Assembly (NCBI GenBank): GCA_018716295.1
Contig: DVKC01000043.1
Span: forward strand, 1 to 63,127
Length of the DNA stretch: 63,127 nucleotides
Source of the DNA: Candidatus Avimuribaculum pullicola
GTDB lineage: Bacteria > Bacteroidota > Bacteroidia > Bacteroidales > Muribaculaceae
Reading direction: 5' to 3'
Below are positions 56,727 to 63,127 of the stretch, one piece after another. Positions within the stretch are counted from its first letter, which is position 1; every line of letters begins with the position of its first letter. A program made the position numbers and the translations under genes. A model generated the notes under the pieces. The model saw nothing but the letters and a program-made list of their open reading frames with translations, ran no database searches and had not been told where the DNA came from.

Positions 56727-56960
56727 TTACGTGTGCAAAGATAACTCTTTTCCTTGGAATATCCACAAAAAAAGTGAATACACTTCCGCATCTGGTACAA
56801 ATTCATACCCATTAAACCCGTTGTAATCCTCATCTCTATAAAACACTTCAATTTCTCCAAGTCTGCGGAGCTTATCTTGCAGACTTTTCGTAAGACCACC
56901 TCGATAATAACAACACACGAGTTGTTTTATTGCGTTGAGTTCGCTAATCCGCAAAGCCAT
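56727..56960 (-). CDS. Hypothetical 77-residue protein
   Basis: A small protein between tRNA-Ser and the higB remnant, starting at ATG 56960. It begins MALRISELNAIKQLVCCYYR and has an acidic middle (IEVFYRDEDYNGFNGYEF). There is no signal or membrane helix. I recognise no family. It may belong to the tRNA-linked segment. Confidence 0.45.
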   Translation of the reverse strand: MALRISELNAIKQLVCCYYRGGLTKSLQDKLRRLGEIEVFYRDEDYNGFNGYEFVPDAEVYSLFLWIFQGKELSLHT

Positions 56961-56973
56961 GTCCCAGTTCAAC

Positions 56974-57004
56974 AAAAAAAAGACTAAGGGTATTGCCCTT
57001 AGTC
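56974..57004 (-). terminator. Terminator after tRNA-Ser
   Basis: GACTAAGGG / CCCTTAGTC stem with a five-base loop, followed on the minus strand by eight T residues. Confidence 0.88.
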
Positions 57005-57052
57005 CCCAATTCAGTCCCTATCGCTTGCAACTGGTTGAAATCCAGCGAGGGT

Positions 57053-57066
57053 TGCGGAAAGACAGG
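57053..57066 (+). repeat. Direct repeat at the tRNA-Ser 3' end (right copy)
   Basis: The 14-bp partner of 55803-55816. The two bracket the higA/higB segment. Confidence 0.5.
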
Positions 57067-57141
57067 GATTCGAACCCTGGATACAGTTACCTGTATAACG
57101 GTTTTCGAGACCGCCCCGTTCGGCCACTCCGGCATCTTTCC
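57055..57141 (-). tRNA. tRNA-Ser (anticodon CGA)
   Basis: An 87-nt class II tRNA: acceptor GGAAAGA/TCTTTCC, anticodon loop CTCGAAA, a long variable arm (TACAGGTAACTGTA) and T-loop GGTTCGAATCC. The discriminator is G. A direct repeat of its 3' end lies at 55803. Confidence 0.95.
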
Positions 57142-57165
57142 ATTGCTCTTTCGCAATTGCGAGTG

Positions 57166-57196
57166 CAAAGTTAACAACCTTTTTGCAAAAAAACAA
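57166..57196 (-). promoter_or_regulatory. tRNA-Ser promoter
   Basis: TTG and TAACTTTG (57166-57173) are spaced about 20 bp apart, matching the Bacteroidetes consensus. Confidence 0.65.
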
Positions 57197-57377
57197 TAGA
57201 TACCCATTATTTTTCGACGCATAGTGGCAATTATCCTACAATACCTGTTATAAACCAGCACATTGCACAGCAAAAAAAAACTTTGCCACGACGGCTTGTG
57301 GCTATAATTCCACCTGTGCCGCACGTGGCAAAGCATTATGCGAAATCATATATGCCCCGGTTGGGCATACGATACCA

Positions 57378-59045
57378 TTATTCCTTTACATTCGGTTCTT
57401 CCAACCCAAGCCCTTTCTTGCGGTCAACTACCTTGAGCACCAACCCGAGCACCAAAGCGGCTACGCCCAAACATGCAAGCATCACCAATGGGGCTGTATA
57501 GTCATACGACACTGCTGCCTCCTCGGCCGTAATCACACCGGCAGTCAAGTCCGACACAAGTTGAGGGTTGGTCTGGTCAAGCACCTTCCCTATCAAAAGC
57601 GGGAAGAGCCACAAACCTATATTCTGAATCCAGAAAATCAGCGCGTAGGCACTACCTATAATCTTTGCATCAACCAGTTTGGGCACACTTGGCCACAACG
57701 ACGCCGGAACGAGCGAGAAGCTTGCGCCAAGCACGAGAATGGTCACATAAGCCACAATCACACCACCCACAGCATTGCTGCTAAACATAGGCAGGACAAA
57801 CGCAAATGTCAAGTGGCAGAAGATGAGGAGCAACGACCCAAGCACAAGCATCGATGCGGCTTTACCCTTGTGATCGACATAATTGCCAAGTATGGGTGTT
57901 ATGCCCACTGCAAGCAGCGGGAACACGGCAAACACGGTTTCGGCACTCTGGCGCATGTAGCCCATGTAGCAAAATACCACCAGTGCCACCACGGCAAGCA
58001 CAAGCATTCCATATTTCAGCCCTTTATTCTTCTTGATGAAATTGCTGGCAAATGATGCCGCTGCCACTACCAACATTATGCAATATTGTATGACAGTAAC
58101 AGTGTTGGTAGCCCAGAACGAGTCGGCAGGGACTTTTTCAAACACAAGGTTGCACTGCAACATGTTCACTGCATACTTCTGGAACGGGAATATAGCCGAA
58201 TAGTACAACACACACAGCAATGCCACAAGCCAAAAACCGCTGCTCTTGAGAATTGCGCCAATGTCACTTATCTTGAACGGATCATCTTTCTCCTCGGCCT
58301 CGCCAGTCTGCGCATCGAGCTTCTTGTCCATGAAGAAGTACACAATGAACATTATCAAAGCTATCATGAGCAGCACCACGCCGAATGCCACCGAACGCGA
58401 TACATCGATGTCGCCACCGAGCCGTGCAAACATTGGCGAGAATATCATGCACGTTGCCACGCCAAGGCGAGCCAGTGCCATCTCCGAGCCCATGGCAAGA
58501 GCCATTTCACGCCCTTTGAACCACTTCACAATGCCTCGCGAAACGGTTATACCTGCCATCTCCACGCCGCAACCAAATATCATGAAGCCTACTGCCGAGA
58601 ACTTGGCCGATGACGGCATACCCTCATAGAAAGGTGATATGCCCAACTCGTCAAATCCTGGAATGTAGTTAAGGTTATCGGTAAACCACTGGTCAAGTGC
58701 CGAGCCTTGAAACATATCGGTGACGGCATACCAGTTGATAGTTGCGCCAACCAACATTACCGCGCCCGACAACACAGCTGTAAAGCGTACACCCATCTTG
58801 TCGAGGATTATACCGGCAAATATCAAGAAGAACACAAATACATTGAGGAAAGTTTCTGAGCCCTGCATCGTGCCAAAAGCAGTAGAGTCCCACCCACGGG
58901 TCGATTGCATCAAATCCTTGATGGGCGAAAGGATATCCATGAAGATGTAGGAGCAAAACATTGCAAATGCGAGGAATAGCAGCACTATCCAGCGCATGGC
59001 CGCCGAATCTCTCAGCGTCGGTTGATTGAGTGTTGTTGATGTCAT
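57378..59045 (-). CDS. MFS transporter
   Basis: A 555-residue major facilitator with about 12 membrane helices. GIILDKMGVRFTAVLSGAVM near residue 80 is the MFS motif-A-like loop, and the second half begins after an acidic central loop (DAQTGEAEEKDDPFK). The chosen ATG 59045 places the first helix at residue ~20; an upstream ATG at 59171 would add 42 unlikely residues. The substrate cannot be told. A TACTTTTG box at 59094-59101 is a possible promoter. Confidence 0.85.
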   Translation of the reverse strand: MTSTTLNQPTLRDSAAMRWIVLLFLAFAMFCSYIFMDILSPIKDLMQSTRGWDSTAFGTMQGSETFLNVFVFFLIFAGIILDKMGVRFTAVLSGAVMLVGATINWYAVTDMFQGSALDQWFTDNLNYIPGFDELGISPFYEGMPSSAKFSAVGFMIFGCGVEMAGITVSRGIVKWFKGREMALAMGSEMALARLGVATCMIFSPMFARLGGDIDVSRSVAFGVVLLMIALIMFIVYFFMDKKLDAQTGEAEEKDDPFKISDIGAILKSSGFWLVALLCVLYYSAIFPFQKYAVNMLQCNLVFEKVPADSFWATNTVTVIQYCIMLVVAAASFASNFIKKNKGLKYGMLVLAVVALVVFCYMGYMRQSAETVFAVFPLLAVGITPILGNYVDHKGKAASMLVLGSLLLIFCHLTFAFVLPMFSSNAVGGVIVAYVTILVLGASFSLVPASLWPSVPKLVDAKIIGSAYALIFWIQNIGLWLFPLLIGKVLDQTNPQLVSDLTAGVITAEEAAVSYDYTAPLVMLACLGVAALVLGLVLKVVDRKKGLGLEEPNVKE

Positions 59046-59093
59046 TTCTTGTATATAGTTTACATTATTCTTTCCTTTCAGCTTTTCAAGTTG

Positions 59094-59101
59094 CAAAAGT
59101 A
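59094..59101 (-). promoter_or_regulatory. Possible MFS gene -7 box (TACTTTTG)
   Basis: It matches TAnnTTTG, 48 bp upstream of the chosen ATG. No good -33 element is seen. Confidence 0.4.
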
Positions 59102-59215
59102 CACAATTATCGTTCAACTGTGGTACACTTTGCCCTAAAAAATCACCATTCATGCAATATCGAGCCATCAAGCCCCCACGTTCTGCCAGTCATGATTGCC
59201 TAACGACCGATTATG

Positions 59216-59287
59216 CCAAAAGGCGACGTGCCGCATCTACACCTTGGCCATTTGTAACCAAGCAAAATGCGGCACATCACCTTTTGG
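59216..59287. terminator. Long imperfect hairpin downstream of rpoZ
   Basis: CCAAAAGGCGACGTGCCGCA and TGCGGCACATCACCTTTTGG are near-perfect inverted arms about 30 bp apart, with an inner CTTGG/CCAAG pair. It probably ends the bamD-rpoZ transcript. Confidence 0.6.
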
Positions 59288-59312
59288 CGAGATATCCCCC
59301 TTGAACGCAAAT

Positions 59313-59654
59313 TCAAGAGTCAATCTTGTCTTTTTCTTTTACTGGATTGCGGAAAACGAGCTTGTGTTCTATGTATTCCTGAGCTGCAATAAGCGTCGGC
59401 TTGGGCAGCTTTTCATAATAGCGTGAAATCTCTATTTGCTCGCGGTTTTCAGAAATTTCTTCCAGATTATCGTTCATCGATGCAAATTCCTGGAGCTTCT
59501 TTTCCAAGTCCTGCTTCATTTCCACCGAAATCTGGTTGGCCCGCTTTGCTATGATACATACGGTTTCATACACGTTGCCGGTATCTTCCGACAACTTAAT
59601 CATGTCGCGCGTTATCGTGCTGAGCGGTGCATTGGTTTTCTTATAATCCATCAT
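59313..59654 (-). CDS. rpoZ: RNA polymerase omega (Rpb6-type) subunit
   Basis: A 113-residue Bacteroidetes-type omega/Rpb6 protein: GNVYETVCIIAKRANQIS (about 26-43) is the omega signature, and KPTLIAAQEYIEHKLVFRNP the C-terminal part. It assists RNA polymerase assembly. It follows bamD by 37 bp on the same strand, an arrangement common in Bacteroidales. Confidence 0.85.
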   Translation of the reverse strand: MMDYKKTNAPLSTITRDMIKLSEDTGNVYETVCIIAKRANQISVEMKQDLEKKLQEFASMNDNLEEISENREQIEISRYYEKLPKPTLIAAQEYIEHKLVFRNPVKEKDKIDS

Positions 59655-59691
59655 GTTATATGTGTAATGAAAATGTATTTTATTTCGCGTT

Positions 59692-60495
59692 TTAATCTTT
59701 CACATAGCGGCTTGCTATGGCATAGATGTTGTCGGCCTCCTTGCGGTTTTCGCTGTCGGGATAGTTGTTTATGAACGAGAAGTACTCATCTATTACCGTC
59801 CTGAAACGGTCAACTTTCTTTTCGTCAACACTCTGCGAAGCCTCTTGGTAACGAGCTTTCAATATGAGCAGTTCGAGTTGTTCCTTATACTTGCTGTAGG
59901 GATAATCCTTTATGGCATTGCGCGCCACTATCACTGCCGACTCGTAATTGTTGCCCAGGTAATTGCCCAGGTTGTAGTAAAGCTGCGCATTCTGCAACTC
60001 CTTGTACACGAGTTTGTCCTGCAACTCAAATATAGCATTTTGCGCTATCGACACCTTGTCGCTCTTCGGGAAATAATCAAGGAATGATTGCAACTCTTCT
60101 ATAGCCTTGTATGTGTCGGTCTGGTCGAGTTGCGAATCGGGCGAATCAAGATAATAGCCATAACCTGCATAATAGCGGGCAAGCTCGGCATACTGCCCCT
60201 TGGGATAATGCGTGTAATAGGTCTTGAAATACGACCCTGCGCTCGTATAGTCTTGGTTCTCGTAATATGCCAAGGCAAGCAGGTAGAGCGACTCTTCGGC
60301 CTTGTCGGTGCCCTTGAACACTGTCACCAGGTCGGTGAGTATCGTTGTCACCTGCCCATATTTTTTCTGCTCGAATGCTTTCTTTGCATACTCATATTTG
60401 TAGCTGTAGTCATTGCTCTTAAGCACTTTGTTATACTCGCCACAACTGGTGAGCAGCATGAGCGAAAGCATCGACATCAATAATACTTGCTTCAT
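59692..60495 (-). CDS. bamD: Outer-membrane assembly lipoprotein BamD
   Basis: A lipoprotein (lipobox LLTSC, Cys18) with TPR-like helices throughout its 267 residues: YEYAKKAFEQKKYGQV, ALAYYENQDYTSAGSYFKTY, and FLDYFPKSDKVSIAQ. BamD works with BamA in inserting outer-membrane barrels. A textbook Bacteroidetes promoter lies just upstream. rpoZ is downstream in the same operon. Confidence 0.9.
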   Translation of the reverse strand: MKQVLLMSMLSLMLLTSCGEYNKVLKSNDYSYKYEYAKKAFEQKKYGQVTTILTDLVTVFKGTDKAEESLYLLALAYYENQDYTSAGSYFKTYYTHYPKGQYAELARYYAGYGYYLDSPDSQLDQTDTYKAIEELQSFLDYFPKSDKVSIAQNAIFELQDKLVYKELQNAQLYYNLGNYLGNNYESAVIVARNAIKDYPYSKYKEQLELLILKARYQEASQSVDEKKVDRFRTVIDEYFSFINNYPDSENRKEADNIYAIASRYVKD

Positions 60496-60532
60496 AATTC
60501 CTTAAAGATTGCCTAAAATCCTTTTTAGTGTG

Positions 60533-60563
60533 CAAATTTACGCATTATTCCACACTCTGCAAA
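60533..60563 (-). promoter_or_regulatory. bamD-rpoZ promoter
   Basis: TTTG (60560-60563) and TAAATTTG (60533-60540) are spaced by 19 bp, an exact consensus, 37 bp upstream of bamD. Confidence 0.8.
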
Positions 60564-60636
60564 CAGTTTAGATTAAAATAATATTTACATACACAAAAAC
60601 ACATAATTAACCCACCTGTGCCCAAACCGTGGGGCA

Positions 60637-60990
60637 TCACTTTTTATGGGGTCTTCTGTCGGTGTCGTTGAATATTCGTTCTTCATCTACAATCCTCTGC
60701 TCCACAAGGCGCGAATCGACAAAGACAAATGCCGCCGTGACCGTGTACCAACAGCTACGATACACATCTTCCTTGTAATACAGCACCTCTTCCTTCTCGC
60801 CACTGCGGGTGTAAGACATTTCCTTGTTGTAGGGCTGTCCGAATCGGCCAACAAACTCGTCGCGGCTCATTCCCAGTTCCACCTCGGTCGCAGCAAATTT
60901 GCTCGAATTGTTCACCACACTGCAGCCGCCGAGCATAGTCACGCAGACGAGCGTTAACGATATCACCAAGAGTCTATTTATTATCTTCAT
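60637..60990 (-). CDS. Small BamE/SmpA-like lipoprotein
   Basis: A 117-residue lipoprotein (MLGGCSVV, Cys23). ATEVELGMSRDEFVGRFGQP (about 34-53) resembles the SmpA/OmlA (BamE) motif, which has GMTxxxVxxxLGxP. It ends in a charged tail (NDTDRRPHKK). It may be a periplasmic outer-membrane component, but homology is weak. ATG 60990 is chosen for the signal; ATG 61020 is also in frame. It lies 49 bp after the pseudouridine synthase gene. Confidence 0.6.
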   Translation of the reverse strand: MKIINRLLVISLTLVCVTMLGGCSVVNNSSKFAATEVELGMSRDEFVGRFGQPYNKEMSYTRSGEKEEVLYYKEDVYRSCWYTVTAAFVFVDSRLVEQRIVDEERIFNDTDRRPHKK

Positions 60991-61039
60991 AATGTGATGT
61001 TTGATGTTTTTAGTGTACAAATTGGCTGCCGCACCGCAA

Positions 61040-62110
61040 TCACTTTATCGAAGCGGCAAAAGCCCGCCATTTCTCTATCAGCAATTGCATATCCTGCGGA
61101 ATCGTGCTGTCGAAGTCCATCTGCTCTCCCGTGCGCGGGTGTACAAACCCGAGCGTCTTGGCATGGAGGGCTTGGCGTGGACATATCTCGAAACAATTGT
61201 GAATGAATTGCATATACTTGCCCGAGTTGTTGCCACGCAGCACCACGTCGCCGCCATACCGGGCATCGTTGAACAGCGGGTGACCGATATGCTTCATGTG
61301 CACGCGTATCTGGTGTGTGCGCCCGGTTTCGAGCTGGCACCGCACCACCGCCACATGCGCCAGGTTTTCGAGCGTGTGGAAGTGCGTCACCGCATGTTTC
61401 CCCTCCGACCCATCGGGGAATACGGCCATTTGCAAGCGGTCTTTGGGATTGCGCCCTATGTTTCCCTCTATCGTGCCATCGCTTTCCCGCATCTCGCCCC
61501 ACACCACGGCGATGTATTGCCGCTTGGTGGTCTTGTTGAAAAATTGCTTGCCAAGCGCGGTTTTCGCGTCGGGTGTCTTGGCTATCACCAGCAGCCCCGA
61601 AGTGTCCTTGTCGATGCGATGCACAAGCCCCATGCGCGGGTCGTTGACATCATAGTCGGGATTATCCTTGAAATGGTAGGCCAGCGCGTTGACAAGTGTG
61701 CCCGAGTAGTTGCCATGCCCAGGGTGCACAACCAACCCTGCCGGCTTGTTCACCACAAGCAGGTCGGCATCTTCATACACTATGTCGAGCGGTATGTCTT
61801 CGGGAATGATTTCATTTTCATAGCGCGGGCGATCCATCACTATGCTCACCACGTCGAGCGGCTTCACGCGGTAATTCGACTTCACCGCCTTGCCGTTTAC
61901 GATTATGCACCCGGCATCGGCAGCCTGTTGCACACGGTTGCGCGACGTGCCCGATATGCGGGCGACAAGGAACTTGTCAACACGCAGCAACTCCTGCCCC
62001 TTGTCGGCTACAAAACGGTAATGTTCCCATAGCTCACGGTCGCCGTCAATAAAGTCGGGCCCGCCGCAAGCCCCATCAATAAGTTCGTCGTCAATCTCCT
62101 TTTCTTCCAT
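61040..62110 (-). CDS. rluD: RluA-family pseudouridine synthase
   Basis: An RNA pseudouridine synthase with an N-terminal S4 domain (LRVDKFLVARISGTSRNRVQ, about 42-61) and the RluA catalytic core GLVHRIDKDTSGLLVIAKT (around 161-179), with catalytic Asp in HRIDKDTSG. GRTHQIRVHMKHIGHPL follows. At 356 aa it is typical of RluD-type enzymes of Bacteroidales. The PASTA gene precedes it by 11 bp. Confidence 0.9.
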   Translation of the reverse strand: MEEKEIDDELIDGACGGPDFIDGDRELWEHYRFVADKGQELLRVDKFLVARISGTSRNRVQQAADAGCIIVNGKAVKSNYRVKPLDVVSIVMDRPRYENEIIPEDIPLDIVYEDADLLVVNKPAGLVVHPGHGNYSGTLVNALAYHFKDNPDYDVNDPRMGLVHRIDKDTSGLLVIAKTPDAKTALGKQFFNKTTKRQYIAVVWGEMRESDGTIEGNIGRNPKDRLQMAVFPDGSEGKHAVTHFHTLENLAHVAVVRCQLETGRTHQIRVHMKHIGHPLFNDARYGGDVVLRGNNSGKYMQFIHNCFEICPRQALHAKTLGFVHPRTGEQMDFDSTIPQDMQLLIEKWRAFAASIK

Positions 62111-62121
62111 CAGCGTAATCT

Positions 62122-62754
62122 TCAGAGGAAAATATCGGCATCATTGCCGGCATACGGATCTATGAAATCTTCCATTGCAGTCGAGTCGGGCAATTCATTG
62201 CCGTCACCCACGCGCAACGTTATCGACACCGACGGCAACACCCGTGTGCCAGGTTCCATCTGCCGTCCATCGACAAGCACTCCCAGTATCAATCCGCGGT
62301 AGGGCGATGCGACATACTCCACTTCCACCCTACCGAACCCAAGTCCCTGCAACATCGACAGCCCTTGGCGTTCGGAATAATCGGCAAGGTTGGGCAACAT
62401 TATCGTGCGGGGCGACGAATAATTCACAGTCACATATATCGTGCGGTGCGACTTCACCTCGGCACCAGCCTTGGGCGTTTGCTCCACCACCGCGCCAAGG
62501 TCGTAACGGTCGTTATACAGCGAGTCGGTGACTTCGCAATTAAACCCGGCATTATGCAGCACCCTTGCGGCCTCGACGGCAGACATGTTCCTCACATCGG
62601 GCACAGCCACAGTCTTGCCATGCTCGGTGAAAATATCAAGTCCGAACAATGCCGCATAACACACGGCAAAAAAAGCCACAACCACCAACACCAAGTTGAC
62701 GATAATAGGATGCCGTTTAACGAACGCTATAAATTTATTCTGTTTTTCCACCAT
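62122..62754 (-). CDS. Membrane-anchored PASTA-domain protein
   Basis: A 210-residue protein with one N-terminal membrane helix (PIIVNLVLVVVAFFAVCYAA) and two to three PASTA modules outside: VPDVRNMSAVEAARVLHNAG, VVEQTPKAGAEV and LPNLADYSERQGLSMLQGLG. There is no kinase domain. PASTA domains bind peptidoglycan fragments. I chose ATG 62754. It is probably cotranscribed with rluD. A TATCTTTG box at 62778-62785 is a candidate promoter. Confidence 0.85.
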   Translation of the reverse strand: MVEKQNKFIAFVKRHPIIVNLVLVVVAFFAVCYAALFGLDIFTEHGKTVAVPDVRNMSAVEAARVLHNAGFNCEVTDSLYNDRYDLGAVVEQTPKAGAEVKSHRTIYVTVNYSSPRTIMLPNLADYSERQGLSMLQGLGFGRVEVEYVASPYRGLILGVLVDGRQMEPGTRVLPSVSITLRVGDGNELPDSTAMEDFIDPYAGNDADIFL

Positions 62755-62777
62755 GCCACTAATTTGTCTTCGCAATG

Positions 62778-62785
62778 CAAAGATA
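62778..62785 (-). promoter_or_regulatory. PASTA-rluD -7 box (TATCTTTG)
   Basis: It matches TAnnTTTG, with TTTG about 23 bp upstream (62809-62812), slightly wide. Confidence 0.5.
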
Positions 62786-62856
62786 GTGCAAGGCGAGAGA
62801 AGAAAAAACAAATTCATTTGATTTTTTCTTCCGAGCCGCCACCTATCTTATGCGGG

Positions 62857-63127
62857 TGTATCAAAATGGATAAATGCGGCAACTTTACTTGCAAAATGTA
62901 AGTTACAGTGATTGCACTATGAATTTAGCCCAAATTGGCTATTGAAAATTTTGACAGAATAGATGGTCATAGCGACACAGCCATTAGATTGATTAGTACA
63001 GCTATAAGCCCCGGAGGGGCTGCACCATGCTTAACCGACTGGTGGAGTGAGCGACAGCGAACGAAACCTGCGGGAAAGCAGATATATCCACTAAGCGGCT
63101 TCGGAGATGCCGCACTAAAGTAGCAAC
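62857..63127. mobile_element. Repeat element copy 2, cut by the window edge
   Basis: GTGTATCAAAATGGATAAAT opens a copy related to 27717-27947 but in the opposite orientation; ATAGCGACACAGCCATTAGA is shared exactly. It differs inside (TAAGCCCCGGAGGGGCTGCA hairpin) and continues to the window end, so its far terminus is not visible. No gene is seen from 62818 to the end. Confidence 0.65.

Noticed and set aside
61001-62032. 343-codon plus-strand ORF across rluD
   Set aside because: Antisense shadow of a well-supported pseudouridine synthase.

Overview
The window is Bacteroidales DNA. The signs are Bacteroidetes-type promoters (a TAnnTTTG -7 box, often with TTTG 19-21 bp upstream), a fused nuoCD in a nuo cluster without nuoEFG, a Bacteroidetes-type rpoZ, a BamD lipoprotein, DUF3078 and DUF2461 genes, and immunity-type proteins common in gut Bacteroidales. 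Genus cannot be fixed from sequence alone. The first ~28 kb reads like Bacteroides/Phocaeicola. From ~28.15 kb base and codon style changes, perhaps nearer Muribaculaceae. Related repeat copies lie at that junction (27.7 kb) and at the right end (62.9 kb) in opposite orientation, so rearrangement or a chimeric contig should be considered.

Layout. 1-4.6 kb: a minus-strand run kdsB, M16-like protein, MORN protein, suhB, the start of a DUF2461 gene, and divergent folK. 4.7-10.3 kb: a candidate defence island with an EcoRI-family adenine methyltransferase, DUF262-HNH nuclease, DUF2971 and AlbA_2/HTH genes in one tight operon, plus a RhuM-Fic gene. 10.5-27.5 kb: mostly housekeeping (exoX-C protein, PBP1A, pyrBI, flavin reductase, OMP, glyA, OmpA lipoprotein, TRIC channel, DUF3078, pyrG, yidC, DUF169, CAT-like enzyme, AraC regulator). 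28.1-45.4 kb: one long minus-strand energy cluster, nuoA-B-CD-H, then the whole F1Fo ATP synthase set atpD-C-B-E-F-H-A-G, then nuoI-J-K-L-M-N. 46-47.2 kb: a degenerate PP2C-like protein and tRNA-Val.

47.4-55.6 kb is the most unusual part. A TetR gene and a palindrome precede a shortened tyrosine recombinase gene. Then come six AT-rich genes of immunity or unknown type, separated by short related sites. Each clear site has a conserved left edge (TAACRA), a variable hairpin and a conserved right edge (CCATTA), and paired arms change together between copies. This looks like an integron-like cassette array of interbacterial immunity genes. Four more immunity-type genes (DUF4303, WGR, DUF4241, DUF4274) follow without clear sites.

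55.7-57.2 kb: a small tRNA-Ser-linked segment with higA and a frameshifted higB, bracketed by a 14-bp direct repeat of the tRNA 3' end. 57.4-62.8 kb: MFS transporter, rpoZ, bamD, a BamE-like lipoprotein, an RluA-family synthase and a PASTA protein. All calls rest on reading motifs by eye. No search or folding was run.
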